Positions 23,200 through 35,759 of a DNA stretch of 64,000 nucleotides are shown here, one piece after another. The stretch spans positions 1 to 64,000 of the forward strand of contig JADQWC010000868.1 in the NCBI GenBank assembly GCA_017979445.1. The letters run 5' to 3'. Origin of the DNA: Akebia trifoliata. Taxonomy: Eukaryota > Streptophyta > Magnoliopsida > Ranunculales > Lardizabalaceae. Under the pieces are notes generated by a model. The model was not told the origin of the DNA. It worked only from the letters and a program-made list of their open reading frames with translations, and did not search any database. The number at the start of each line of letters is the position of its first letter. Positions within the stretch are counted from its first letter, which is position 1. A program made the translations under genes and the position numbers.

Positions 23200-23610
23200 T
23201 TTTTTTTCTTTTTTATAGATAAAATATCATTTCATTAAGATGGTCGAGATGACCAACGCAAAGAAATAATACAAGGAGGCGCAGTTAAAGGACACAACTC
23301 TACAAATTTGGTTTCATCTTACCAAAAAGTCTTCAAAAACGAACCCCCTAAACCCCTTAAAAGCATTACACTAAAAAGGCATCAAGGTTAACATTGACAG
23401 GACAATGTCATCTAACGTCTCACTTTTTCCTTCGAATGTGTGATTGTTCCACTCCAACCATAATCCCCAACATATCGCAAATGGAGTAACACTCCACAAT
23501 AGTCTCTTGGCATCACCAAAGTGGCTGCCCCACGCCCCGAAGCCTCAAAGAGGCTTAGAATCGACCAAGGCAAGCAACCTTCCACACCAAAAATCTCATT
23601 AATGGTATGT
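23200..23610 (-). pseudogene. 5'-truncated LINE 3' end with poly-A
   Basis: On the minus strand, about 23560-23420 reads LLWSVTPFAICWGLWLEWNN and then HTFEGKSETLDD. This resembles the C-terminal region of plant LINE ORF2 (W..W.ERN.R.F). It is followed by a stop and a short 3' region, and ends in an A-rich tail (plus-strand T run at about 23198-23216). Gene order shows that it is a separate fragment from the one at 22601. Confidence 0.65.
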
Positions 23611-26029
23611 TGATTTTTTTCTTGTACGTGATGAGATTTTCTTTTTAGTTTTTCTCCTTAATGTGAAATGGGGTTAAATCTATCCAAATTTAATTTTGTT
23701 TGTTTTTTGTAATTATAAAGATTTTTGTATCGATCTAGATCACCAAAGCTTAGCCACTCTCGATCCAAGCTAAGTATAGGCCTATCACATTGAATCAAAC
23801 AAAAGAAGGCATATATCTCATAACCTATCATGCTTATAATCTAAAATCAGCAAAGGAAAATAATAACTAGTAAACAAGAAATTGTGAAATTGTGAAATGA
23901 TGAAAGTCTAAGCTCACTAATATTTGTTGACATTAAAGCTTCTAAAAAATTTCGCCTGAAAATCGATCATAGAAGGAACTATTTAGATGGGCTATAACAT
24001 AAAATGTTACTTGAGAGACTGAAACCCCTTTATTACCCAAAAATCCAATTTAAATCCTTTAGAAGGAAATATGAAGACAAATTTTCATGAACAGGATTAA
24101 GATCCAAAATAAAAAATCTGAAAATCTTGAAAATTAAATATAAAAGTAAAACAAAAAATAACTTGTACAAAGAAGACAAATTATAACTCAAGACCTCAAA
24201 TCTGAAAATCTCAAATTTCAAGTATATACTGCCTTTTTGTTAAAATTTTACGATTAAGATTTTACCAATCAACCATTCAATTTTATTTAATCAAGAAAAA
24301 AGTTGTGGAAAAAATAGTTTAAAAAATAAGGTTAAATTAAACTTTAGAAATATAACCCATTCAAATGGATTACAAATAATTTTTGAAAGTTACACAACTA
24401 AAAATTATTAAAGAAAAATAATAAAGGTTCACTAAATTAGATTTCTTGCATTGTGAGAGCAAAAAACCATTAATGGATGGATCAATTTAAATCAAAAGAG
24501 ATAAACCTGATTTTCACAATCCCTTATTTTTCATTATAAGGTTACAAGCAACAAAGCCAGAAACCATGCAATTGTAACCCAAAATAAAAGCACAGAGACA
24601 AATATGAGAAATGGACTTACAGGTTTGATTTCATGGAGAATTTCGTATTAAAAAAGGTTGAGTTGATCTCCATGAATAGCAGCAATACGTAACAGTCAGA
24701 GATTTCGTTGGCTTTCAACATTAAAGATGAAGATCACTAGTCGACGCCATTAGAGTTGTAGCTCTCTTTCTCTCTCTATCTCTCTCTCAAAAAAAAAAAA
24801 AAACCACAATGGTGAAGAAAGGAAGCAGAAGACTTGCAAATGAACGGTTGTCGTCGATTGAAGCTACCAATGAACGGTAATGGCTGCTGTAAGGGTGAGG
24901 GTTAGGGTGTGTGAGGCTCTATCGAGAAGAAATGGGAAAAAAATATGTAATGGACATGATTTGTAAACTGATCAAAGTATGAGGGTTATTTTGGTAAATT
25001 CATATGAACCGTTTTTTGGGTAAAAATTTCTTCCGTAACGCAGTTTGGAAAAGATCCTATCAGCAGCTTTTAATATTTGCGTTTAAAAATGCAAAAACGT
25101 GATGCAACTTCTTGAAACAAACGGTGATTAGAGACAAAAAAACGCAGCGCAAACGCACTAAAATCTGCGTTTTGAAGTGAAAACAAACACCACCTTAGTA
25201 ATTTGTAAGAATTTAGGATTTTTGTTTTAAGGGGGTGGGGGGGACTTGATAGCATGAAATTTTTCAAAGGGAGAGGGGATTTTTTAATAGTGTTAAAAGT
25301 TGCTTTTAAGGTTAAAAATATCAAAAGTAGAAGAAAGGGGAAAAAAGTCATGAGATTTAAATATGTAATGTTTTGAATTTGATGTTATGGAGCAGTAAGT
25401 ATACTAAAGGAGTAAATGAATTATTTTTAACTCCTACCCCTGGACAAGATCCAGTTAGATTGGTTAGGGAACCCATACCATAGGTTGAGTGGTGGTTAAG
25501 TTATGATTATGTGTGTTTGGTTCAAAACATGATTAATGTAAGAAGTTAGGTGATTAGATTTTGAGAGGTGTGAGTATGATGATGACCTGTGACAAAAATT
25601 AGATAAGTTGATTAAAGAGAAGGTATGTGAGAATGACTTATGATGAAAATTTAAATAAAATGAAGGTATTTGATCTTGTAAGTGGTGTGGGTAATATAGT
25701 TTTTCAAGGTAATGATAAAGTTGGATGGAAATGATATGGGAGGTTGATTATGGTGGTGACATGTATCCACTTTTTGAGCATAGACTTTTAAGGGTTTGTG
25801 GACCTTGACCTTGGTCAATGAATCTTGATTACGTTTTAAGGTTGTATTGGACTTAAATTTGGAATTAGGTAGGGTATTGGACTTGGGTAGGCCTTTGTAC
25901 GTTGCATATAGGTCAAGATTTGAAATTGGTTAAGACATGAATTTGATAGAGGATTTGTATTGGATTAGGTCAGCTTATGGTATTTTTAAGGATTGATTGG
26001 GATCAATTTAGGTTGGATCATGGAGTAGG

Positions 26030-27190
26030 ATTATGAATTTGGTTTGAGCTAGAATTTGAAGGTTGTGAGAGGGTTTAGAAATGAAAAATTATTCTTTTTT
26101 TAGCCTATGGGCCAAACAAGGGGCCTTGGACTTTTATTTTACCACAAGATCGAATTTTTTGAAAATTTGACCCATAGGCCTTTTGATTGGTAAAATGATT
26201 TTAAAAACACATTTTTTATGAGCCTTCTCGAGATGGACCCGTGCAAATTTGGGTGTCTACAGTTGTAGTAGTCGTAATAGTAGTAGTATCAACTATTAAG
26301 AAAGAACAAGAGAATAAAAAGTAATAACATTAGCAACTAAACAGGAACACGATTAGTCAACATCAATTATTAAGTAGGAACAAGAGAAAAGGTAGTAACA
26401 TCAGCTACTGAGCCGAAGAAAGAGAATAAATAGTAGCATTGATCATTTAGCAGGAGTAGAAAAAGAAGAAGAAGTAATAACATCAGCTATTGTTGCAGTT
26501 AGAACTTGGTCAAATCACTTTAATGTTTGAGAAAAGGATCGGCCATAGTAATCGAGCCTCATGTGAATTGAGAGGGGTGTTGGACATTATTTATGAACTT
26601 CTACCGAATTGAGAGTGGGGTCGGACATTTTGTCCGAACCTACAGTGAATTGAGAAGGAATCAAACGTTTTGCCTTACCCTCAAATGAATTAAGAGGTGA
26701 CCAGAAAATCACTATAAACCTCTTGGAGAGATCAACAAAACGGTTTAGACAAGATGGCCAAAACTCTCTTTATATTTTTTGAAACGGGTCTATGAGTCAG
26801 ATTAGGTTTATGTGAATCCAATCGTCTTAATTTAGTAATTTCAATAATCCTTAGGAAGAAATATTTTTCTTTCCTACGCATGTGATCCTTATATATATAT
26901 ATATTTATTAATTCATAAAATACAAGTGTACGTTGTCTTTAGGCAATATGAGAAATTTTCAAAAAGGTTGAAAAAAGTTTAAAAATTCAAAACACAATAG
27001 ACTTTAAATTACTATTTTCACAATTATAATATTTTAGTTAATGTGAAAAAAGATTCTAAATTATAGAAGAGTAAATACATTCCCCATTACAATTTTGTGT
27101 AAATAGTTAAAAGAAAATTATGTTTTACAAGGTAGTAAATTAGGTCTCCACTTTAACAGAGTAGTTTTAATTTCCAAAAACAATAATTTA
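26030..27190. repeat. Segmental duplication, copy 2 (pairs with 11461-12662)
   Basis: It includes the last 232 bp of the element H LTR, then the AGTAG/AACATCA-rich stretch, the 41-bp repeat array (about 26570-26700) and AT-rich DNA. Copy 2 is uninterrupted where copy 1 has the Tekay-type LTR (position 26030), and is interrupted at 27191 where copy 1 is not. Confidence 0.8.
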
Positions 27191-27560
27191 GGCCCTGTTC
27201 GTTTGGGCTTTCGAAGCCGACTTTTTGAACTTTTTTGGCTTTTAAGCCTAAAAAGCCAGCTGATGCATGTTTGTTTCAGCTTTTTTAACTTCAATAAATT
27301 TTTTAAAAAGCCAAAAAATGGCTCTTTTGAAAAGTCTCTCCGTGCCGGCTTCTTCGTTTGGCTCTTGCGTGAAGCTTATTACCAAAATACCCCTCACCTT
27401 TATTTAAATTTACAAACCAAGTTATAACTTAAAATCGAAAGAATTTTGATTTTCTCTCTCAACTCGTCTCCTTCAACCCGATCGACTGTTACCATTCTCG
27501 CTTCTCTCAGTCGTCTCCTTCAACCAGATCGACTATCAACCCTTCTCCCTTATCTCATCT
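27191..27560. mobile_element. Terminal part of a PIF/Harbinger- or hAT-like transposon
   Basis: GGCCCTGTTCGTTTGGGCTTT begins directly after TTA at 27188-27190, and the duplicate segment at 12662 has that TTA with no insertion. A GGNCNTGTTNGTTT end after TTA suits PIF/Harbinger. The rest is cut by the 3' LTR of element B, so the other end is not seen. Confidence 0.5.
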
Positions 27561-29316
27561 TGAAAGCGCCCTCGATCCGTGGGGTGCGCTGATCCGCTTT
27601 TGACCCTTGAGGTTTGGGAGTCGCCACCTAGTTATTACGGTCTAGGAACCGAATACTGACTCTAAACGGATAAAAAACTAATCTACTACAGAAAAACTGA
27701 ATCGGGGGATCACATTACGGGGTTGGAAGGTATTAGGCACCAACCCCGCCCGGCCAATGCCGGTTTCTACTTATCTCAAATAAAACTACATTGCTAATGA
27801 CAAAATCTAGATAAAAAATAACATAAATTTTACCTTCGATACGCAAATGTTTTATTCTCTCAGATCTGATGAAACTGTTCCTTGTACCGTACTCCTTACT
27901 TCGTTCTGTCTCCAGATCTGATTTCTGATATCCGAGGTAAGGTATAACTTTCTTAGATCTGGATTCTTCAAATTTTTTATAGATTTTGGGGTGTTTTTGA
28001 AGGGCTTCTAGGTGTTTTTTAGGCTAAAATTGAAGTATGGGTGTTAGGTAAGGAGTTGGGGCTTCGAAATTAGGGTTTTGGAAAGGTTGTGGAGGCTTCT
28101 TGACCTACTTTTTCTATGAGTTTTTCTTTGATACCAAAATAGGGTGTGGAGGCTCCTATTTATAAAGTTTTTTAGAAGAATTAGGGTTTCTTTTAGGGTT
28201 TATGATTAGGGTTTTGACTTTAGTCTTATGAGATTGACTTAGTCTTTAGGGTTTTAATTTAGGATTTTGACTTTAATCTTATGAGATTGACTTGATTAGT
28301 TTAGATTAGGGCTTTGATTTAGGGTTTTGACTTTATTCTTATGAGGTTGACTTAATTAGTTTAGATTAGGATTTTGACTTTAGTCTTACGAGATTGACTT
28401 TAATACTTTGACTTTAGTCTTTCTTGATTGACTTTTAATATCTTGATTTTAGCCTTACTTGATTGACTTTAAGATTGACTTTAGTTTTACTTGATTGACT
28501 TTAAGATTGACCTTAATCTTACTTGATTGACTTTAATTTTTGGAGAACCCCTTTTTATTATATCTTTAATTCTTTGGGCCCCCAGATGGAGGGGTCCTTG
28601 AATAAATATCCTGGCAACCATCAACAATTTTGCTTGAAAGCCTGATTGATTGATTTTTTTGTTCAAAATTTTAAATTAATTTTATTAATGTTTCACTTTA
28701 CATTATTTAATGATTTATTTATTAATTTTAAAATTTTAATTATTAAAATTGTAAAATTACCATTTTGCCCTCGGAGAGGATTTTTTACGTTTTAAGTCGT
28801 TTTTCAATGGTCCAGGATGTTTTGGAATCACTTTTTCGTAAGGAATTCAATTGGAATGTTAGTTTTTGTCATTTATGAAATTTTTTGTGTGAAATGGTCG
28901 TGAATTTTATGAGGGGTATTTTCGTAATTTTGTCAAATTCTGTGAAAATTGGCGAAATGATTTATTTGGTTTCGATTTGTTGTTTTATGTGTTTGAATGG
29001 ATTTTCCCTAAGCGTAATGTAGGCTCTAGGGTTGTTTTGATGTTAGGGGTATTTTGGTAATTTGGTCATTTTTAGTGATTTTTATCGTGAGACTTCTTTT
29101 TGGTCTACAAGATGATGATTTCTATGTTTCTAGGGTCGTATTTTCCTAGCGTAGCATGGTTTCTAAAGTTTTGTCAGTTCGAGATACCTCATCCGGATTT
29201 CTGAAACATATCTGGTAACAAAATAAAGCATTGGAATAAACATCCATCATTGGGAACCGTTGCGATCGGGTTGACAAGTTGATTAATCAGGCGAGTGTAA
29301 AAATGGGGTGTCTACA
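27561..29316 (-). repeat. 3' LTR of element B (1,756 bp)
   Basis: It begins TGAAAGCGCCCTCGATCC and ends GGGGTGTCTACA, and is preceded (minus strand) by the polypurine tract. The TATA box is 28157-28164, the hairpin 27718-27748 has a perfect stem, and TTGACTTTAGTCTT-type repeats run from about 28210 to 28530. Confidence 0.92.
28157..28164 (-). promoter_or_regulatory. TATA box of element B LTR
   Basis: TATAAATA on the minus strand, followed by AGGAGCCTCCACACCC as in the other LTRs of the family. Confidence 0.65.
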
Positions 29317-29329
29317 GATGCCCCTCTTT
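29317..29329 (-). other. Polypurine tract of element B
   Basis: The minus strand reads AAAGAGGGGCATC directly before the 3' LTR. The same tract precedes the 3' LTR of element C at 55160-55172. Confidence 0.8.
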
Positions 29330-29649
29330 GGCAGAGAGTTGAAGCAAACTAGATAATAAATCTATTTTGGTAGATAGTGTGATATTTGAATGCCAAAGCT
29401 AGTGATAGTTCATTTTGTAGCCTGATTTAACAATTCGTCAAGACGTTCGGATCCTTGAGGGTAAAACTCTCCCCGAACAAAAGGTTGTCAGGACCTTGAG
29501 CGAGAGCTCTCACTAATAGTGTCAGATCCTTGAATTTTAGAAAATTCTCCTTAACTGATGTAACAACTGTGCAAGTGTGTGGACTTAAAATCTGAGATAA
29601 ATTTCAAAGAATTTAAGTTGGAAATGAGTCAAAACTGAGCATGAAGTTA

Positions 29650-30460
29650 ATATAAATTAAGCATAAACTGAGCATAATTTGAGCATAATTCTGAGAAAAT
29701 CCTCGACGGTAATTGAGCGTAATTCCGAGAAAACCCTCGGCGGCATCTGAGCATAATTCCGAAAAAATCCTGGGTGGCATCTGAGCATAATTCCAAGAAA
29801 ACCCTTGGCGGCATTTGAGCATAATTCCGAGAAAGCCCTCGACGGCAACTGAGCATAATTCCAAGAAAACCCTTCGCAGCATCTGAGCATAATTATGAGA
29901 AAACCCTCGGCGGCATCTGAGCATAATTCTGAGAAAACCCTTGGCGGCATCTAAGCATAATTCTGAGAAAACCCTCGGTGGCATCTGAGCATAGTTCCGA
30001 GAAAACCCTCGCGGCATCTGAGCATAATTCCAAAAAAACCCTTGGCGGCTCTAAGCATTATTCCGAGAAAACCCTCAGCGGTAACTGAGCATAATTCCAA
30101 GAAAACCCTCGGTGGCATCTGAGCATAATTCCAAGAAAACCTTTGGCGGCATCTGAACATAATTCCGAGAAAATCTTTTGCGGTAACTGAGCATAATTTC
30201 GAGAAAACCCTCAGCGGTAATTGAGCATAGTTCCGAGAAAACCCTCGGCAGCATCTGAGCATAGAAAATCCTCGGCGGCATCTGAGCATAATTTCGAGAA
30301 AACCCTCGGTAGCATCTGAGCATAGTTCCGAGAAAACCCTCGACGACATCTGAGCATAATTCCGAGAAAACCCTCGGTAGCATCTGAGCATAGTTCCGAG
30401 AAAATCCTCGACGACATCTGAGCATAATTCCAAGAAAACCCTTGGCGGCATCTGACTGAG
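29650..30460 (-). repeat. 34-bp tandem array in the 3' region of element B, about 23 units
   Basis: The minus-strand unit is CCGAGGGTTTTCTCGG plus about 18 bases ending in a TATGCTCAGATGCCG-like stretch. A second unit type reads CCAAGGGTTTTCTTGG. Many units are mutated (CTCAG, ACGAC). Because 34 is not a multiple of three, the long open frames here are a product of the repeat. The homologous array in element C is 53632-54832. Confidence 0.88.
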
Positions 30461-31189
30461 TAAAACTGAGAATGAAGGAATAAATCTGGGAAAAAACGAT
30501 TAAATATGAATCTGGAAAAGAAGGCTTGAATCTGGGAATGAATAGATCTGGGACAGAATGAATGCCCTAACTCCTATGTGAGATCCAAAATGCATTTGTT
30601 TGAACCTCAAGGTTTTATTCAAAAATTTTATGAATTTAAAACCTGAGTTTTTATTTCTTTTGAACCTCAAAGGTTTTTCAAAAAACTGTTATCAAGATGG
30701 TAACCTTAAGTTTGGGGTTCCCATTATCTTTTAGGATTAACATTGCTCAAAAATAAATTGCCCCTAGTTTGACAATAAACATAGCATTGAAAATAATTGG
30801 ACACATCATGCAAAAAAAAATGCCCCTAGTATAAAGGGGAAAAGTTACATATTTAGAGGAAAAAAAATGCCCCTTGTATGAAGGTTTGAAATATTTGATT
30901 ACCACAAGCGCAATAAAGATTCAACTTTTGATTTTGATTAATTTTATTGAAGGTTTTGAGTCAGGCTCAAGATAACAAAATTATTTCCTTTTGAGACTCA
31001 TCATAGAATTCACTCTTCTCTCCCTTGGTTCGTTTGGGGAAGTAAACATTTTTAGATCGATTGTAGACAATATACTTGTGACTTCTGAGTTTGTACTTGG
31101 TTTAAGCTAAGTATTGAACTTGATTATTCGGATTTCTAATGTTTCAGTTCGGACCGCTCTCAACTTGGGATTTTCTTATATTTTTCTTT

Positions 31190-31322
31190 GTTGGTCTAAC
31201 TTTTGCCTAAATCGCCTTTTCAGGTTTTCAATCCAGTGAGCTTGCTCTAACTTTTGCTTAGATCGCCGTTTCAGGTTTTCGATCTAGCGAGCTCTTTCTT
31301 TTTTCTTGGCTCTGATTGTTGT
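31190..31322 (-). repeat. Tandem repeat of about 50-55 bp in the element B 3' region (part 1)
   Basis: Units contain CTAACTTTTGC(C/T)TA(A/G)ATCGCC followed by TTTTCAGG and a CCAGTGAGCTTGCT-like end. The array is cut at 31322 by element G and continues at 41033-41160. Its counterpart in element C is 52620-52860. Confidence 0.65.
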
Positions 31323-34300
31323 TGTGGCGCCCCGCCGAACGCTAACACAAATCCCCATGTCAGATTTCAAGGTACGGGGTGGCACCTCGAAATTTCGGCA
31401 TGGTCTCCTCTGTTTATGTTAGCATTCCAAGGCGATTCAACCTGCACCTGATAAACGACATACAATCCTGCATATAACAAACAAAATATAATACTAGCGG
31501 AAGCCTATATACGTCTAATAATGTCCGATAGATCAGAGTGCGGAAGAAGAAAAATTATATACAGGATTATACAAAATTCCTCACTCTAACATAATTCCTA
31601 ACACTCAAGACAGAATCCATAAGACTACCTGGAGAAACTGACACCACTAGGGGGTATAGCCCTAATACTTACCAGGAGACGGACTCTGGTTGTCTATCTG
31701 ACCAACCAGATGATCCTCGCTCTTGTTCTACACTTGTTTCGTCAAGCTTCAGATCTGAAACTAAAAAAATGGAGAAGGAAAGGGTGAGTAACAATGGTTA
31801 CCCAGTAAGGAAGCAACAATTTCTGCCAATAACCTCTCCTAACATGAACGAATAAACATACTGAATCATTTTAAAATAAACAAAATTTTACAGAAGAAAA
31901 CTACGATTAACTGGTACATATAACCAGGGATGAGCAACTAAACATTTTAAAACTCACATTACATCGATCAGCAGTACTCACTATAACATTCTCTTTTTAT
32001 ACAAATCTAATTGATCAAATGGAAACAATAAACATGCATTTCATTTTATATATCAAAATAAGCAACAGATACATAATACACGATGGTGGAGTATTGGAAT
32101 TAGAGAGTTGGGATTCACGACTGGATCGCTCCTAGTCGGGACATGATGTTACAATTCCTTTCTGGCTTTTAGTTCCTGATTTTGTGGTCGGTCGCTGCCC
32201 TTACCACGTTTGGTTGACCATTTATCCGGCTCAGGTTGGCCGTTTGACGTGACCGTAAGCAATGGGTCTCTTTTCGATGTGTCAGAACGTTCGACTACTA
32301 TAGATTGTTAGTGATCACTGACTAATCATCTTCGTCTATGCCTATCAGGCGTGCAAGTGATTCCCAAATATACAAACCATTCGTATACGACCACCTTTAC
32401 ATTACAAGTTCACTGGTAAAGATAGAGAGGAATAAACCCGGATTCCAGTTGTGACTCCACTCTCATACGCGTCCCATACCACGTATGAGTTTGGTGGTCC
32501 CTACCGTACATCCCAGGATAGTACACCACTCCGGATGATATGATGCACTATCCCTTCAGGCATTCACAAACTCTTTAACAGCTCACAAAATAGCTACTTA
32601 TATATATTATTTTCATTTGAAAACAAAAGAGAAATTAACAATACAAGGTTGAGAATAGATATCCAGTTTCCTACCATGCAAGTGTGGCCACCCGGCCTAA
32701 AATAAATAACATAACAGAGCGCCTCGCGCTAACAGAAAGTAAATAAACATGCAACCAGTAACATTATCCCTGGATATCCGTTCACCAACCTGCATACAAC
32801 ACAACAATGTAAAATGCAGACATCACCCCTCGGGTGTGACTCTGACATTTTACCGTTTCATACCCTTTTTCCCTTTTTTCGACTTTTACAGTTTTCAATC
32901 TCTTCATAAAATATCTATTTTCTGATATTCATCAACTCAGTATGAGTTCATTGAATATTAAATCACATTTTTCAATTATAGAATTTATTTCTATCAATAA
33001 TATTGAAAAAAATAAAAATTTCATATCAAAACGGGGTCCGAGCAGTGCACAAGACCCAATTTATGGCAATAACCTGTTAAAATACCCTACCCACGTATAA
33101 TTTATTAAAAATACAATTAAACATATCAAACATACAATTTCTGGCGTGAATTTTGAAATAAACAAAGAATTCTATATTTCGGAAATACATCCAAAATTTT
33201 CCAATAAAATCATAAATGCAATTTTCATAATCTATGATTACTAATAGAAATTGAGAGTTCCTTACAATCTCTAGGCGAAAGGATCAAAGCGTGTGCGCGA
33301 AAATCGAGGCGATCGGTGCGGAAATCGAGACGGACCGAACTTCGAAGCGGCTGATTTTCGAAACTGGCTTGGTGGTTTCGAAGATCTCGATGTACTCGTC
33401 TCTTCTCCCTTCTACGACGAAAGACGGTTTGACTCCGAAATCGATGAAAATCGAGGTCGAAGTTACGAAAATCTCCGTATAAAAATACGGCTGATTTTTG
33501 ACTATACGGGGTGAAAAAGACGAGAAAACGGAAGGAACTTGGTTGGGTTATGTAGAGAATGAGGCTGCGGACGTTTCTCCCTTCTGCTTCGGAAAGCGAT
33601 TTGACCCTGAAACGGACGAAATCCAAGGTCAAAGTTTCGAAATTTCCGTATCCAAATACGGCTGATTTTTGACGATATCGGATGAAATAGAAAGTGAAAT
33701 GAAGAAAGGTTGGGTGGGTTTTGTAGAGAACGTAGCTGCGGACATTTCTCCCTTCTGCGTCGATTGTCGACGGCGAGCCGTTTGTGAGAGATCTGAGGTG
33801 GAAGGTCGAAGAGAAAAGAAAAAAAAAAATCGTTTTATATGTCTCGGCCGTATGGACGCGTTGGGGAAGATGAGTTATATAAAAAAAAATTAAAAATATT
33901 ATTTAAATACATGTGGGACAAATTCGGTATTTTGTCAATTGTTTCGATCGTCGATAACTTTATCATCCGGACTCCAAAACTGACAAATGAATACTCTGTT
34001 TCGCCTAATTTTTCATTCCGGATCTAATGGTATAGTCAATTTCTACAAATTATGTCTCCATCAAAAATTTACATTTTTGGCCTGACGTGACCCCTAAACT
34101 TGATGTCGTTTTCGTTTTTGACGATAATTCGACTTTCTGGTCTCCAAATTTGACAAATAAATAGTCCATGTTAAATAATTTTTCGTTATGAACCCAATGG
34201 TATGATCGAATTTTAAAAATTATTGCTCTAACTAAAAACCACTGTTTTAGCCTGGTCCGACCCGGTAATCGAGGATTTTGCAACTTTTATATTCGGACTC

Positions 34301-34499
34301 GCATTTGAGCGTGCTTATAGGCTAAACTATGTTTTTCGATCATTTTGAATCTAATGGTGAGGTCAGATTCCATTAAAAATGATCAGAAACATCCTAAAAT
34401 TTTATCCCTAAATCCCACTTTCAAGATTTTCTTAAAATTCACTATTTATTTTTTCCTCGAGATACGAATTAAAAATTCGGGGTGTTACATTCTCCCCCC
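31323..34499 (-). repeat. 3' LTR of element G
   Basis: The plus strand begins TGTGGCGCCCCGC and ends GGGGTGTTACA, so the LTR starts TGTAACACCCCGAATTTTTA in its own direction, a common start for plant Del/Tekay LTRs. It contains a partly duplicated segment (about 33395-33560 and 33560-33740), recognised by CTGCGGAC(G/A)TTTCTCCCTTC and GTATCCAAATACGGCTGATT-like stretches. Open frames on either strand are incidental. Confidence 0.9.
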
Positions 34500-34512
34500 C
34501 TTAATAAAAATT
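34500..34512 (-). other. Polypurine tract of element G
   Basis: The minus strand reads AAGGGGGGGAGAA directly before TGTAACACC of the 3' LTR. Confidence 0.8.
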
Positions 34513-35750
34513 TCGTCATCGAAATTGAAATCATACCTTATTGAGCTTTGTCGCGATTCCACTAACACGACATATATAATAAACAACTACCTATTTTCGA
34601 TTACTATCTATTCTTAGTCCCAAGCCAATTTCATTTATAACTCGTAGACTTATGTCTCCCATATTTTGTCAACTCAATACATTCATTAATTAATCACTCT
34701 ATTTTAAACCCATACTCCAACTAATCCATTATTTGTATAATCCTAAGATAACAATCAATTTAACTTGTATCACTTCCCCACCAATGTCTATCAACCACAA
34801 TCCTTTCACATCTTCTTTATTCTTCATCTTTACTTCTCTCATCAATTACATCGTCTAGTATGTTTTACTCATAATTATTATGAATATTACTCACAAAAGC
34901 ATAGTCTTACCGCAACACACCACTATCCTTATATTCGATTCGATATTACATTTTCACTTATTGCGATATTTCCTCAAAACCTCTGTCATAACCTTTATAA
35001 TTTAAAATCTTACTCGAGGGGATAAATCCTACATCTATTTTTTCACAGTTCCATTATGTCACCATTAATGCAACATAGTCACAAGATTATTCTTTCTCAC
35101 ATTTTACATCGACCCACCTCCTAACTTATACTCTACTAAATCTCTTTAGGATGGATGTGGGCACAGGTAGGTAGTAGTCGCTGCTTCTACGGAATCATAA
35201 TCTTTACTTATAACGCTTTTGTTTCAAGGAGTGAAAAGGAACCACGATCGAAGTCTTGAAGTGAGTGCTTGTCTGTATAAGGCATTGATCACATAACGAG
35301 AACGATAATAACAAATTCTTCTACTGGAAGGCGATCGTGAAAGGAGAAGGCAAAAGAAGAGTTAGAACCGACACCGAGGATAGAAAGATAAAAGGAAAAA
35401 GATGATTTATCTTTTTAAAGGAGGAGAATCGATTCAAGAAGTCGTAAAGCAAGAGCTGCTTTATCTAATAGTTCAGTCGTTAAGCCTCCTAAAGTTAAGT
35501 CATCTTCAATCAAAAAGAAAAATACGCAATTTCCTGTATTGATATTCGAGGAAATAGCTCTCGACATGAAGGATATACAAGAAGCATTTGCTTATCTACT
35601 AGCATAATATACGAGTAATTGATTAGACTATTGATATAAAGATTAGCGTACTAATTGAACATCACTTGTCTTTTCACACTTTACAATTATTCTAATACCT
35701 ATTTTGCAAGTTCTTAAATGATCTTCCAAAAATCGTATTCTTTTTTTTTC
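34513..35750 (-). other. Element G internal region without recognisable coding
   Basis: In an intact relative this part would hold reverse transcriptase, RNase H and integrase. I find none of their motifs on either strand. The sequence is AT-rich with short open frames only. Confidence 0.5.
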
Positions 35751-35759
35751 GCAAGGCCT

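Larger units (their letters stand above)
21882..25194. mobile_element. PIF/Harbinger-like non-autonomous transposon, TSD TTA
   Basis: The left end GGCTCCATTTGATT and the reverse complement of the right end, GGTGGTGTTTGTTT, are related terminal repeats. TTA flanks both sides (21879-21881 and 25195-25197). TTA/TAA target duplications and GGN-type ends are typical of PIF/Harbinger. A block at about 22255-22335 (ACATCTCCTCTTAAAAATGG) is also found at about 59530-59600 in the autonomous-type element at 56229-62932, so the two are related. No transposase remains. It contains two LINE pieces and a CT microsatellite (24758-24787). Confidence 0.7.
21069..26261 (-). repeat. 5' LTR of element H (sister Tat family), split by a DNA transposon
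   Basis: The primer-site end is at about 21068 and the other end is GGGTGTCTACA at 26261. In between it keeps the family layout: GAAGGTGTTAGGCACC in a hairpin (21249-21272) at the same relative place as in the A/B/C LTRs. Without the insertion at 21882-25194 it would be about 1.9 kb. The terminal base next to the primer site is not the expected TG/CA, perhaps by mutation. Confidence 0.55.

Noticed and set aside
29650..30460. CRISPR-like array of regular repeats
   Set aside because: The units are contiguous with no unique spacers, and the setting is a plant retrotransposon 3' region.
33225..33632. 135-codon minus-strand frame repeated at 39768-40175
   Set aside because: These are the two LTRs of element G, which are almost identical. 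Overlapping plus-strand frames are equally conserved, so conservation reflects recent LTR identity only.
34345..35025. Plus-strand frames of 86-90 codons next to and inside element G
   Set aside because: The element is coded on the minus strand, the frames are AT-rich and cross the LTR end, and no motif is present.
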